Source: Brevibacillus brevis NBRC 100599
GTDB lineage: Bacteria > Bacillota > Bacilli > Brevibacillales > Brevibacillaceae
NCBI RefSeq assembly: GCF_000010165.1
Contig: NC_012491.1
Location: forward strand, 2,301,501-2,365,500
Direction of reading: 5' to 3'
Length of the DNA stretch: 64,000 bases
The notes below the pieces were generated by a model. It had not been told where the DNA came from. It saw nothing but the letters and a program-made list of their open reading frames with translations, and did not search any database. Positions 17,220 to 25,653 of the stretch are shown piece by piece. Numbering within the stretch: the stretch's first letter is position 1; every line of letters starts with the position of its first letter. A program made the translations under genes and the position numbers.

Positions 17220-18047
17220 TTACTCTTCGCCGGTAGCTACCGGATTATCCGGATACGAGCTCCAGTCACTCCAACTGCCCAAATACAATTTCACATTGGT
17301 TCGACCAGCAGCGTGGAAAGCGAGCAAATTAGAGCAAGCCGTCACGCCTGAACCGCAATAGACGATCAATTCTTTATCAGCGTAAGGAGCGAGACGCTTT
17401 TGCAGCTCGTCTGTCGGAAGCATCGTCTGATCAGCGCCGAGGTTGTCCTTGTAAAAGAAATTGTGCGCCCCGGGGATGTGACCTGCTTTTGCGTCGATCG
17501 GTTCGTTCTCGCCGCGGTAGCGTTCTGGCGCACGAGAATCGAGCAATACAGTGTGCTCGCTGCGCTTTTTGACACCTTCCATGTCAACCAGCATGTCGTG
17601 ACGGACATGGGGGACGAACTGACGAGCTTGTACAGTAGGTACTTCTGCTGTTACCTCATAGCCAGCCTTTTTCCAAGCAGCGTATCCGCCGTCAAGTACA
17701 GCTACCCGATCATGACCAAGATATCGCAGCAGCCACCATAGCCGTCCTGCCATTGCCATTTCCTGATCATCGTAGGCGATGACAGTGGTGTTGGCATCGA
17801 TTCCCGCATTTGAAAAATGGGCAGCCAGCAGATCCGTATCTGGTAGAGGATGACGTCCACCATGCTCGCTTTTGGAGCCAGAAAGGTCACGGTTTAGATG
17901 AAAGTAGAGGGCTCCCGGGATGTGATCGTTCTTGTATTCCTCTGCACCTGCTTCAGAAGCACTTAAAGCAAAACGACAATCGACGATCACCAAATTTTCA
18001 TCGTTCAGATGATCCTTGAGCCATTGAGGTGTGACAAGTGCTTGCAT
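17220..18047 (-). CDS. Thiosulfate/3-mercaptopyruvate sulfurtransferase (tandem rhodanese)
   Basis: 275 residues with two rhodanese domains: an inactive N-terminal one (about 1-135, 'HIPGALYFHLNRDLSG') and a catalytic C-terminal one (about 145-275). The active-site loop is CGSGVTA (Cys about 233); the CG[S/T]GVT form is typical of 3-mercaptopyruvate sulfurtransferases, whereas thiosulfate-preferring enzymes have CRKGVT. It moves sulfane sulfur to cyanide or thiol acceptors in the cytoplasm. Start ATG behind AGGGAG. Monocistronic. Confidence 0.92.
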   Translation of the reverse strand: MQALVTPQWLKDHLNDENLVIVDCRFALSASEAGAEEYKNDHIPGALYFHLNRDLSGSKSEHGGRHPLPDTDLLAAHFSNAGIDANTTVIAYDDQEMAMAGRLWWLLRYLGHDRVAVLDGGYAAWKKAGYEVTAEVPTVQARQFVPHVRHDMLVDMEGVKKRSEHTVLLDSRAPERYRGENEPIDAKAGHIPGAHNFFYKDNLGADQTMLPTDELQKRLAPYADKELIVYCGSGVTACSNLLAFHAAGRTNVKLYLGSWSDWSSYPDNPVATGEE

Positions 18048-18146
18048 GAATCTCCCTACTTTCTCTTTTTTCCTTCATCATAGCAGATGGCAATCCAATC
18101 AGGTACAATAATTACGGTATTGTGATTAGGAGAGAGGAGGAGAGAG

Positions 18147-18746
18147 ATGAAGCGTTTCATTCGCTATTTTTTTGAGGGGTTATTGTTTGTCATTCCTTTG
18201 GCAGTGACGCTTTATATTTTGTATTGGATTTTCACGAGCGTGGACAACTGGTTCTATCTGCTGGTCCATAGGTGGTTTAATCTCCAAATTCCAGGACTGG
18301 GTGTCCTCTTGACCATACTTGGCATCACGATTATCGGTTTCCTTGCATCCAACGTTCTGACACGCGGAGTGCTTTCGCTCGTATCCACCATCTTCGAGAA
18401 AGTGCCGTTTATCAAACTCATTTATACGTCAATCAAGGATTTGATCGGAGCGTTTGTAGGGGAGAAGAAGAGTTTTGACAAGCCGGTGCTCGTGACGCTA
18501 TCCAAGGATGGAAATGCAAAGGCCATTGGGTTTATTACAAAGGAAAGCCTCGATTCTTTCGGTCTCACAGACCACGTAGCAGTTTATCTGCCGCAGTCGT
18601 ACAATTTTGCAGGAAATCTCCTGTTGTTTCCGAGTGATCAGGTACAGCTTCTAGATACGGAAAGCTCAGAAGTCATGGCATTTCTGGTATCAGGTGGGGT
18701 ATCCGGAGGGCAGCAAAACGTAACTAAAAAAAGTAGCGATGCTTAA
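18147..18746 (+). CDS. DUF502 family membrane protein
   Basis: 199 residues. Two transmembrane segments in the first 80 residues ('FFEGLLFVIPLAVTLYILYWIF' and 'GLGVLLTILGITIIGFLASNV'), then a soluble domain with the family's 'VPFIKLIYTSIKDLIGAFVGEKKSFDKPVLV'. DUF502 proteins are widespread in bacteria and plants (LIKE COV in plants) with no fixed biochemical role. Start ATG behind GGAGAGGAGGAGAG. Monocistronic, followed by a strong hairpin. Confidence 0.87.
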   Translation: MKRFIRYFFEGLLFVIPLAVTLYILYWIFTSVDNWFYLLVHRWFNLQIPGLGVLLTILGITIIGFLASNVLTRGVLSLVSTIFEKVPFIKLIYTSIKDLIGAFVGEKKSFDKPVLVTLSKDGNAKAIGFITKESLDSFGLTDHVAVYLPQSYNFAGNLLLFPSDQVQLLDTESSEVMAFLVSGGVSGGQQNVTKKSSDA

Positions 18747-18752
18747 AATCAT

Positions 18753-18795
18753 ACAAACCTCCAACCCCACTAAGCTTGTGGTTTTGGAGGTTTGT
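18753..18795. terminator. Inverted repeat after the DUF502 gene
   Basis: Perfect 12-bp arms ACAAACCTCCAA and TTGGAGGTTTGT with a 19-base loop. No U run follows, so it is either a weak terminator or an RNA-stabilising hairpin. Confidence 0.55.
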
Positions 18796-18841
18796 TGCAA
18801 GACACCCAAACGAATTGGAGTGCCTTCTCATTTCATTAACG

Positions 18842-19084
18842 TTAGCTACTAAAAAATCCACTATGGCTGGAATATTTGCGACGATAGTGACGATGCCCGT
18901 ATGTTCGATGCCCCATCTTCCATGAGGGCCTATGTCGGTAATCACTGCTGCTGTATTTGTGATAGCCACGTCCGGTCATTTTCCATAAGAACCGGGCGCC
19001 TTTCTTAAAGAGCACCGCCACGATGACAATCGCAACGATCAAAATAACGAAACCGATTCCCAAAATCGTGAGTAGGACTGACAT
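18842..19084 (-). CDS. Small single-span membrane protein with a basic, His/Tyr-rich tail
   Basis: 80 residues from the ATG at 19084 (nine bases behind AAGGAG; another ATG two codons upstream is too close). One transmembrane helix at about 2-26, then a tail packed with Arg, His, Tyr and Ser ('YRHRPSWKMGHRTYGHRHY'). No family is recognised. The tail would face the cytoplasm by the positive-inside rule. It shares direction with the DUF2621 gene 66 bases upstream and may be co-transcribed. Confidence 0.6.
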   Translation of the reverse strand: MSVLLTILGIGFVILIVAIVIVAVLFKKGARFLWKMTGRGYHKYSSSDYRHRPSWKMGHRTYGHRHYRRKYSSHSGFFSS

Positions 19085-19149
19085 CCACATCTTCTCCTTG
19101 CCAAAAAGGTCTTACCATTTTCTACGGACGACTCCACAGGGAGTTTCAA

Positions 19150-19593
19150 TTATCCCTCGGCATTCAAATATTTCTCATAGGGCGTATAATCGATTTCTTT
19201 GGATTTCAGGTGGGCGATGAGCCATTTGTGGTCACGCTTGGGAGTTGCTACGATGTACCCCTTTACAATCAAATCTGTTGTAATGGTGGTTGCTTTCTCT
19301 TCCAGCGCGATCTGGCCGATTTTCGCTGCGATGGATCGTCTTGCAACATCACGAAACAATTGTGGCACAGGATCAACCAGTTCATTGAGCAAGGTCAAAC
19401 CCTCATCTGTCCAGAGCGCCCGTGTCTGATCAATGTAATGGTCCTGCCAATCCAAGTCGGATTTTCCGTCTTGCTTGGGCATGGACTTGAGAAATTTGCG
19501 GAACATGAAATACCCGCCAATCGCCATCAGACTTACAAGAACGATGGTCCAGCCAACGATAAACAGGGAAAACCCTGTAGACATTTCACCCAT
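19150..19593 (-). CDS. DUF2621 family membrane-anchored protein (YneK-like)
   Basis: 147 residues. An N-terminal transmembrane helix (about 7-30) is followed by a soluble domain with 'SDLDWQDHYIDQTRALWTDEGLTLLNELVDPVPQLFRDVARRSIAAKIGQIALEEKA', characteristic of DUF2621 (YneK of B. subtilis). Function unknown. 'GYIVATPKRDHKWLIAHLKSKEIDYTPYEKYL' closes the protein. Start ATG behind GAGGTG. Confidence 0.75.
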   Translation of the reverse strand: MGEMSTGFSLFIVGWTIVLVSLMAIGGYFMFRKFLKSMPKQDGKSDLDWQDHYIDQTRALWTDEGLTLLNELVDPVPQLFRDVARRSIAAKIGQIALEEKATTITTDLIVKGYIVATPKRDHKWLIAHLKSKEIDYTPYEKYLNAEG

Positions 19594-19761
19594 ACCTTGT
19601 ACACCTCATTACCAATATCCATTCATTAGTAAAAATTGTACCTTATTTTGGTTCGGGCAACAAACTTTTTGTGCGTTTTCCTATCCTTGGGGGTTTGCTC
19701 TTCCCAAGAACACATACAATTTAGTATGATTAGAATTAATCTTTATTGGGAGTTGACGCTC

Positions 19762-20136
19762 ATGTTCAAGCTTGGACAACGCGTCGTCATTGTTGCCGAC
19801 TCCTTCGAGCAAGGTTTGCCTTTGGGTGAATACGGTTACCTGATTGCTCGTGACCGCAATCCGGACAGCGCATTTTCTTGGGTTTTACGCATTCCAAAAA
19901 TTGATAAGCATATCGCCGTTGTAGAAGAGGATATTGCCTTGGAGGAGCAATTGCTGGAAGAAGAAGCTAATCGCATCTCGCATGAGGCATTACTTGACTT
20001 TGCATTGGCGACAAGGAACGAAGCACTGTTTCGACAACTGATGGGCATGGAAGATGCAGAAGAGGCAAATGACGAACCCGCGAAGGAATCAATGGAGGAA
20101 TTTATCCGTAAAGTAAATATCAAAGCATGGATCTAA
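19762..20136 (+). CDS. Conserved hypothetical protein (124 aa)
   Basis: Start is ATG at 19762 behind GGGAG; the frame extends upstream without a binding site. The N-terminal 55 residues look like a small beta-barrel ('FKLGQRVVIVADSFEQGLPLGEYGYLIARDRNPDSAFSWVLRIP'). An acidic helix rich in Glu follows ('EEDIALEEQLLEEEANRI') and then 'DFALATRNEALFRQLMG'. It resembles small regulators that combine a KOW/SH3-like barrel with an acidic helical tail. I do not recognise the family. It is 54 bases upstream of the TPR gene and probably co-transcribed with it. Confidence 0.62.
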   Translation: MFKLGQRVVIVADSFEQGLPLGEYGYLIARDRNPDSAFSWVLRIPKIDKHIAVVEEDIALEEQLLEEEANRISHEALLDFALATRNEALFRQLMGMEDAEEANDEPAKESMEEFIRKVNIKAWI

Positions 20137-20190
20137 TTGGCGATACAAGCATTTGAAACTTTTGTGAGGAAATGAAAGCGAGGCTGTTTC

Positions 20191-21150
20191 ATGTCTGAAT
20201 TTGTGACGTTTACCAATGAGTTTGGTCAAACCATCGATATGTCCCGAGAGGATTACCAGAAAAAAATAATTCCGCAAAATCTGGATAAGTACTGGGATGA
20301 AAAAGATAAGCTTCGCGATTTTGCGATGGAGTTGGTGAAGGGTCAATTTCACGAGCAAGCGGCCGTTGCTGCCGACAGGCTTCTCGAATTATACGGGCCA
20401 ATTGAGTCTGCTCTCATTTTCCGTGCAGTCGTTCATATGCAGGCGAGAGAGTTTGAAAGCGCTAAAAAAATCCTGACAGATTGTCTGGAACGATTCCCGT
20501 CATCGGGTACAGCTTGCACCAATTTGGCAAAAATCTTCGCGTTTGAGGGAGATGAGCCAAAAGCGTTCGAGACCCTACATACAGGTTTGCACAAAGACCC
20601 GAATCAAGAAAATGGCTTGAACATGTTTGTCGAGAGCTTCATGCAAAGAGGGAAAAAGGATGAGCTGAAAGGGCAACTGGAGGCGCTGGCAAGTAAAGAA
20701 GGCGCTTGGAGACCACAGCTTCAACTGGCTCGTATTGCCTTGACGGAGGAGGACCTCCTGAATGCGATGAAGTGGTACACGGTAGCGATTGAAGGAGCGA
20801 AGGACCGCTTTGAGGTCGTGATGACTGTGACTGGAGAATTGGGACAAGCAGGATATGTCTATCAATTGATTCAGATTTGTGAAAAGTTCTGGACGCCGCA
20901 CTTCCCGTATCCGTATGCGGGCTTCAACTATGCCAACGCTCTGCTGGCGACCGATCAAATGGAAAAGGCAATTGACATCCTTCGAAACATGCAAGAGCAT
21001 TTGCCAGATAACTACAAGCCAATGATCGACCACTTCCTGAATCGAGTACCTGGAGCACTCGAAGTGGAAGCAGCGACCAAACAGAAAGTCGTCGAGAGCC
21101 AAATGGACGATCCGATGACGAAAAAGAGCAAGTGGAAGTTTTGGAAGTAA
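20191..21150 (+). CDS. Tetratricopeptide-repeat protein
   Basis: 319 residues. After a short N-terminal region ('FTNEFGQTIDMSREDYQKKIIPQNLDKYW'), helical TPR-like pairs run from about 45 to 285 ('AAVAADRLLELYGPIESALIFRAVVHMQAREFESAKKILTDCLERFP', 'NLAKIFAFEGDEPKAFETLHTGLHKDP'). The C terminus is strongly basic (KKSKWKFWK). It is probably a cytoplasmic scaffold; the partner is unknown. Downstream of the 124-residue gene and ended by a strong terminator. Confidence 0.78.
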   Translation: MSEFVTFTNEFGQTIDMSREDYQKKIIPQNLDKYWDEKDKLRDFAMELVKGQFHEQAAVAADRLLELYGPIESALIFRAVVHMQAREFESAKKILTDCLERFPSSGTACTNLAKIFAFEGDEPKAFETLHTGLHKDPNQENGLNMFVESFMQRGKKDELKGQLEALASKEGAWRPQLQLARIALTEEDLLNAMKWYTVAIEGAKDRFEVVMTVTGELGQAGYVYQLIQICEKFWTPHFPYPYAGFNYANALLATDQMEKAIDILRNMQEHLPDNYKPMIDHFLNRVPGALEVEAATKQKVVESQMDDPMTKKSKWKFWK

Positions 21151-21164
21151 GTGGATAGATAGAG

Positions 21165-21195
21165 CGCCCGGCATTTCGCTGTCGGGCGTTTTTTT
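21165..21195 (+). terminator. Intrinsic terminator of the TPR gene
   Basis: CGCCCG / CGGGCG stem followed by U7, 14 bases after the stop codon. Confidence 0.9.
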
Positions 21196-21215
21196 GTAAG
21201 AAGGGGGACTGTGCT

Positions 21216-21602
21216 TTGCTGCATCATCTGGAAGTGTATGTGTCCAATCTGGCGCGCTCCAAAGATTTTTGGGGTTGGTTGCTGGAGGGTGAGCTGGGTT
21301 ATACGCGGTATCAGGAATGGGCCAGCGGGGTAAGTTGGAAACAGAATGGCACCTATCTGGTATTCGTCCAGGCAGAAGTGCGATTCCTCGACATTCCGTA
21401 TCATCGTTGTCGAGTCGGTTTGAATCATCTGGCATTTTACGCACGGGATCGAGAACATGTGGAAAAGCTACGGGAGGAAGCTGCTCGTCGCGGTATCTCC
21501 TTACTTTATCAGGAGCGGCATCCCCATGCTGGAGGAGAGGGACATTATGCTTTGTTTTTCGAGGACCCAGATAGAATAAAGGTCGAGATCGTGGCTCCCT
21601 AA
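21216..21602 (+). CDS. VOC family (glyoxalase/dioxygenase fold) protein
   Basis: 128 residues. The two beta-alpha-beta-beta-beta modules start at 'LHHLEVYVSNLARSKDFWGWLL' and 'GLNHLAFYARDREHVEKLREEAARRG'. Metal-ligand positions are His in 'LHHLEVYV', His in 'LNHLAFYA' and Glu in 'DPDRIKVEIVAP'. This is the pattern of single-domain glyoxalase I or fosfomycin-resistance-like proteins; the substrate cannot be inferred. Start is TTG behind AAGGGGG. Monocistronic between two terminators. Confidence 0.85.
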   Translation: MLHHLEVYVSNLARSKDFWGWLLEGELGYTRYQEWASGVSWKQNGTYLVFVQAEVRFLDIPYHRCRVGLNHLAFYARDREHVEKLREEAARRGISLLYQERHPHAGGEGHYALFFEDPDRIKVEIVAP

Positions 21603-21627
21603 CCTCCTTGGAACATATTAGTCCATG

Positions 21628-21673
21628 AAAAAACGGTGCAATCATCCCCGGTTGATGGTTGGCACCGTTTTTT
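21628..21673. terminator. Bidirectional terminator
   Basis: Perfect arms AAAAAACGGTGC and GCACCGTTTTTT between the convergent VOC gene and ABC operon. Confidence 0.88.
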
Positions 21674-21682
21674 AGAAGCCAT

Positions 21683-22489
21683 CTATTTGAACTGGCTGGT
21701 GAGCCGCCGCTCTATATAGGCTACGCCTTGATACATCAGCGTAGCGATGACCGCGATAATGGCTAAGCTCATCATGACCAGGGTGAAATTAAACACTTGG
21801 AAGCCGTATATGATCAAATACCCCAAGCCTTGCTGGGATACGAGAAACTCTCCGACGATAACACCTACCCACGAAAGGCCGACATTCACTTTCAGTGTTG
21901 CGAGAAGGGTTGGGATGGTAGCGGGCAAAATGACGAGCGTGAAGATTTGCCGTTTGCTCCCTCCGAGTGTTTGCACGACTTTGACGTAATTTTGATTGAC
22001 TTCCTTGAAGCTGGTGTAGACGTTGATCGTGGTGATAATAACCGAGATCGCGCATCCCATGGCTATGACAGAGAGCAATCCTGGACCAAAGCCGACGATG
22101 AAAACCGGACCGAGCGCTACCTTTGGCATACTATTGGCTATTACCAGGTAAGGCTCTAGTACGCGGGAGAGAAAAGGGGACCACCATATGATCGTAGCCA
22201 TGACGGTTCCTAGAATGGTTCCTAAGAGAAAGCCGATAATCGTTTCCCATACGGTTAAGCCGACATGCGGGAGAAGACTGCCATCTTGCAGCTGCAACCA
22301 AAATTGAGCCCAAATTTTGGTGGGATAGCTGAAGATGAGCGCATTAATGGTATTGGTTCGAGCCAATAGCTCCCATAAGCCGAGAAATACGAGAAAGAGG
22401 AACAGTTGTGTGGCAAAGACGGAAAAGCTCATTCGCTTTTCTAGCTGCAAGTAGCGGCGGTGGACGGATTCAATTTCCTTTGGCTGCAT
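21683..22489 (-). CDS. ABC transporter permease (NitT/TauT type)
   Basis: 268 residues with six predicted membrane helices and the EAA loop region 'VVQTLGGSKRQIFTLVILPATIPTLLATLKVNVGLSWVGVIVGEFL', typical of SsuC/TauC/ThiX-like permeases. It is the last gene of a three-gene operon and overlaps the ATPase gene by 20 bases. Its GGAGG binding site lies inside the ATPase coding region. Confidence 0.92.
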   Translation of the reverse strand: MQPKEIESVHRRYLQLEKRMSFSVFATQLFLFLVFLGLWELLARTNTINALIFSYPTKIWAQFWLQLQDGSLLPHVGLTVWETIIGFLLGTILGTVMATIIWWSPFLSRVLEPYLVIANSMPKVALGPVFIVGFGPGLLSVIAMGCAISVIITTINVYTSFKEVNQNYVKVVQTLGGSKRQIFTLVILPATIPTLLATLKVNVGLSWVGVIVGEFLVSQQGLGYLIIYGFQVFNFTLVMMSLAIIAVIATLMYQGVAYIERRLTSQFK

Positions 22490-23273
22490 CAGACACTACC
22501 TCCATCTCTTTCCACACGCGATGGAACAAGTCTTGGAATCCATCATGATTTCTGGCGTCGAATGGCAGAGCTTCCCGGATCGGGCTGGGTACGACAATTT
22601 CGCTGTTGATGCGTCCTGGGTTGCGTGAAAAGATATAGACGCGATCGCCCATCGCAATCGATTCGGAGAGATCATGTGTCACAAGGACTGCCGTTTTTTT
22701 ATGCCGACGCAGTGTTGAAAAGATCAAGTCTTCGAGCTTGAGTTTCGTCTGGTAGTCCAATGCCGAAAATGGTTCGTCAAGCAACAGCACATCAGGTTGA
22801 CAGGCGAGTGTTCGGACGAGGGCAACCCGTTGCCGCATGCCACCCGACAGCTGCAAGGGAGAGAATTTGCGCACATCGGACAGCTCCATTTCATCCAGCA
22901 GATGCAGGGCGTACTCTTCTGTTTCCTTGGTACGGATGCCTTGGATATCGAGTCCGAGAAACACGTTGTCTTCGATGGAGCGCCAGTTGAACAAATAATC
23001 TTGCTGGAGCATGTAGCCAACTTGCCTGGACGTTCCGTTGACTTTTCTTCCGTCGATCCATACCTTGCCTGCTGTCGGCTTCTCAAGCCCTGCAATGAGG
23101 GAGAGCAGCGTCGTCTTTCCGCAACCGCTGGGACCAACCAGACAAATGAATTCGCCTTCCTCCACGCGCAGGTTAATGTCTTGGACCGCCATGAACGCCC
23201 TGGTCGTGGATAAATAAAGATGGGTCACGTGGCCGAGTTCTATTTTTGCCGGCGTAGAAGAAATCTGCTTCAT
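22470..23273 (-). CDS. ABC transporter ATP-binding protein (NitT/TauT type)
   Basis: 267 residues. Walker A 'GPSGCGKTT', Q-loop 'LQQDYLFNW', signature 'LSGGMRQRVAL', Walker B 'DVLLLDEPFSALD' and H-loop 'VLVTHD' are all intact. It energises the adjacent permease. Its ATG lies seven bases behind the stop of the binding-protein gene. Confidence 0.94.
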   Translation of the reverse strand: MKQISSTPAKIELGHVTHLYLSTTRAFMAVQDINLRVEEGEFICLVGPSGCGKTTLLSLIAGLEKPTAGKVWIDGRKVNGTSRQVGYMLQQDYLFNWRSIEDNVFLGLDIQGIRTKETEEYALHLLDEMELSDVRKFSPLQLSGGMRQRVALVRTLACQPDVLLLDEPFSALDYQTKLKLEDLIFSTLRRHKKTAVLVTHDLSESIAMGDRVYIFSRNPGRINSEIVVPSPIREALPFDARNHDGFQDLFHRVWKEMEVVSDAAKGN

Positions 23274-23279
23274 GAGGGC

Positions 23280-24272
23280 CTATTTCCCTTCTTTGGATTG
23301 GATAGCAAAAGTGGTGTTTACCAGCTTGTTATATTCAGCGCGTTGCTTTAATTCACCAGCGGAATCCATGATATCCTGTAGCTGGTTCCATTCCTTTTCG
23401 TCCAGAATGGGATCTGTGGCATAGGACCCCTGTTCCAAGTAACGCTGTACAGCGGTTTCCAGAATCTTTGGATCGATTTGCTCGAAGTACTTGCCTATCA
23501 CATCAGCCGTTTCTTTTGCACTGTGGCTGGCAACCCACTGTTGCCCTTTGTAGACCGCATTGGTAAACTTTTGGATAGCTGCTGCGTTGCTGTCGATATA
23601 GCTTTGTTTTGTCATGAAGACCGTGTAAGGAACCGTTCCGCTCTCTTTGCCAAAAGAGGCGACGACATGGCCGATTCCTTCTTGTTCAAAGCGGGAGGCT
23701 TCCGGCTCAAACAGCTGTACATACGCTCCGGTACCAGATGCGAAGGAAGACGCAATATTTTTGAATTCGATATTCTGAATGAGTTCCAGGTCGCCTTGCG
23801 GATTGATATTGTGCTTTTTGAGTACATACTCTCCAACCATTTGCGGCATGCCGCCTTTCCGTTGCCCCAAGAAGACACTGCCCTTTAGCTTGTCGAAAGT
23901 AAAGTCATCCATTTTGGTGCGGGAGACGAGGAAGGTACCGTCTGTCTGAGTAAGCTGCGCAAAATTGACAACGGGATCGGCAGCTCCTTGCTGAGAGACG
24001 TAGATGCTGGTCTCGGAGCCGACAAGCGCGACCTCGATGCCGCCAGATAACAGAGCTGACATCACTTTATCTCCGCCGGGTATGGTGGAGAGCTCCACTT
24101 CCAGCCCTTCTTCCTTGAAAAATCCTTTTTCAAGTGCGACATATTGCGGGGCGTAAAACAAAGAACGAGTCACTTCACCAATTCTTATTTTTTCAGGAGT
24201 GCTGGAGCAGCCAGTCAAAACGGCCGTCATAGCGAAAAAAGCGGCCAGCCCCAGCGCCAAAAATCGTTTCAT
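23280..24272 (-). CDS. ABC transporter substrate-binding lipoprotein (NitT/TauT type)
   Basis: 330 residues from the ATG at 24272 (GGAGGGA six to ten bases upstream; the longer frame has no site). Lipobox LTGCSS, then an NMT1/SsuA-like domain ('IRIGEVTRSLFYAPQYVALEKGFFKEEGLEVELSTIPGGDKVMSALLSGGIEVALVG'). First gene of the operon, binding protein then ATPase then permease. Possible ligands are sulfonates, taurine, nitrate or thiamine precursors (HMP); no TPP riboswitch or S-box is visible upstream, so the ligand remains open. Confidence 0.9.
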   Translation of the reverse strand: MKRFLALGLAAFFAMTAVLTGCSSTPEKIRIGEVTRSLFYAPQYVALEKGFFKEEGLEVELSTIPGGDKVMSALLSGGIEVALVGSETSIYVSQQGAADPVVNFAQLTQTDGTFLVSRTKMDDFTFDKLKGSVFLGQRKGGMPQMVGEYVLKKHNINPQGDLELIQNIEFKNIASSFASGTGAYVQLFEPEASRFEQEGIGHVVASFGKESGTVPYTVFMTKQSYIDSNAAAIQKFTNAVYKGQQWVASHSAKETADVIGKYFEQIDPKILETAVQRYLEQGSYATDPILDEKEWNQLQDIMDSAGELKQRAEYNKLVNTTFAIQSKEGK

Positions 24273-24398
24273 GATTAGGAGTCCCTCCTTGCTAGGCTTT
24301 GTATGTTGTAGGCTATGCGCCCAGACAAAAAAGGGTGAATGCCTAGAGATAGAGACAGGCACATAATGAGGGAAGGCCACAAAGGAGATGGATATAGC

Positions 24399-25355
24399 GT
24401 GATCGTTACATTTTTAGGCACCGGATCAGGTGCACCCACTACGCGAAGAAACGTGAGTGGGATCGGCTTGCGATTTTTACAGGCAGGAAAGTGGTGGTTG
24501 TTTGACTGCGGAGAGGGGACGCAGCACCAGCTACTGCGTGCCCCGATGAAAATTAGTCAATTGGATAAAATCTTTATCACTCATCTGCATGGGGACCATC
24601 TGTACGGACTGATCGGACTGCTTGCGAGTCGATCTTTGCGCAATACCGAACCGACTCCGTTAGAGCTGTACGGACCACCAGGGCTGGACCGATATTTTCG
24701 AGGTATCATGGAGGCAAGTCCGGTTCATTTGCAATATCCATTAGAAATAAAGATCGTCAGTGAGGGCGTAATCTACGAGGACGAAGAGATCGTGGTGAGC
24801 TGTCGAATGGCGAAACATCGCGTGCCTTCGTTTGCTTATGCCGTGATGGAAAAGGAAAAGACAGGAGCATTTCAAGTAGAGCGGGCAAAGCAGGCTGGTG
24901 TGCCGTCAGGGCCGTTATTTGGAGCGTTGAAGAGAGGAGAACAGGTCACACTCGAGGATGGTCGTGTTCTGGATGGAAAGGACTTCGTTGGAGAGCCGCA
25001 GCCAGGACGCAAAATCGTCTTCAGTGGAGATACAGAGCCGAGCCAAGCGGTTTTGGAGCTGGCTAAAGGGGCGGATTTGCTCGTCCATGAAGCGACCTAC
25101 GCCCATCACGACAAGGAGCTGGCGACCAGAAGCGGACATTCCACAGCACGCGAGGCGGCTCAAATTGCCAAAGAGGCGGGCGTAAAAGAATTGTGTCTGA
25201 CTCACTTCAGTCCACGTTATGAAGATGAAGACGGAGATTTTTCGATGGAGGATCTGTTGGCAGAGGCGCAGCAAATCTTCCCTGCTACCCAATTGGCTGA
25301 TGATCTCGGCAGCATTTCTGTAAAGCGAGAGAGAAGCGATGGGAGAAAGCCATAA
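24399..25355 (+). CDS. rnz: Ribonuclease Z (tRNA 3' endonuclease)
   Basis: 318 residues of the metallo-beta-lactamase fold. Zinc motifs 'HLHGDH' (about residue 63), 'SGDTEPS' and the C-terminal 'LTHFSPRY'. The exosite flexible arm is the segment around 'AKHRVPSFAYAVMEKEKTGAFQVERAKQAGVPSGPLFG', typical of the bacterial ZS form. It matures the 3' ends of tRNA precursors without encoded CCA. Start chosen is GTG at 24399, 11 bases behind AAAGGAG; the frame extends 20 codons further without a site. Divergent from the ABC operon. Confidence 0.94.
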   Translation: MIVTFLGTGSGAPTTRRNVSGIGLRFLQAGKWWLFDCGEGTQHQLLRAPMKISQLDKIFITHLHGDHLYGLIGLLASRSLRNTEPTPLELYGPPGLDRYFRGIMEASPVHLQYPLEIKIVSEGVIYEDEEIVVSCRMAKHRVPSFAYAVMEKEKTGAFQVERAKQAGVPSGPLFGALKRGEQVTLEDGRVLDGKDFVGEPQPGRKIVFSGDTEPSQAVLELAKGADLLVHEATYAHHDKELATRSGHSTAREAAQIAKEAGVKELCLTHFSPRYEDEDGDFSMEDLLAEAQQIFPATQLADDLGSISVKRERSDGRKP

Positions 25356-25398
25356 ACCTTGCTATAATGAATGATCACGATCGAGGAGGTGGGGGAGC

Positions 25399-25623
25399 AT
25401 GAAGCGGATTACTTTTACTACACCAGAAGAACTCATTCAACATTGTCAGTCGGAAGCAGTCAGCCTCGTCGTCGAATATCGAGACGATGTGAACAAGCAG
25501 CGCCAGGTCATTTTGACGGGAGAGCAGCTTGCAGAGGCACAGACCTACCTGAACTTCTCCAAATCCGAAGCGTATTACCGGAAGGACGGACTTTTTTACG
25601 AAGTCATTGCAGGCTGGAAGTAA
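25399..25623 (+). CDS. Small hypothetical protein (74 aa)
   Basis: 74 residues starting MKRITFTTPEELIQHCQSEA, behind an excellent GGAGGTGGGG. It is mixed alpha/beta with conserved-looking 'VSLVVEYRDDVNKQRQVILTGEQLAEAQTYL'. No family recognised. It lies 43 bases after rnz and 30 bases before the YczE-type gene, all on one strand, so the three are probably one transcript. Confidence 0.65.
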   Translation: MKRITFTTPEELIQHCQSEAVSLVVEYRDDVNKQRQVILTGEQLAEAQTYLNFSKSEAYYRKDGLFYEVIAGWK

Positions 25624-25653
25624 AACACACACATCGTCAGGAGATGAGTAGTC

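Noticed and set aside
20575-21645. Minus-strand open frame (356 codons) across the TPR and VOC genes
   Set aside because: It crosses a strong terminator and two real genes, with a Pro/Arg/His-rich composition typical of antisense frames.
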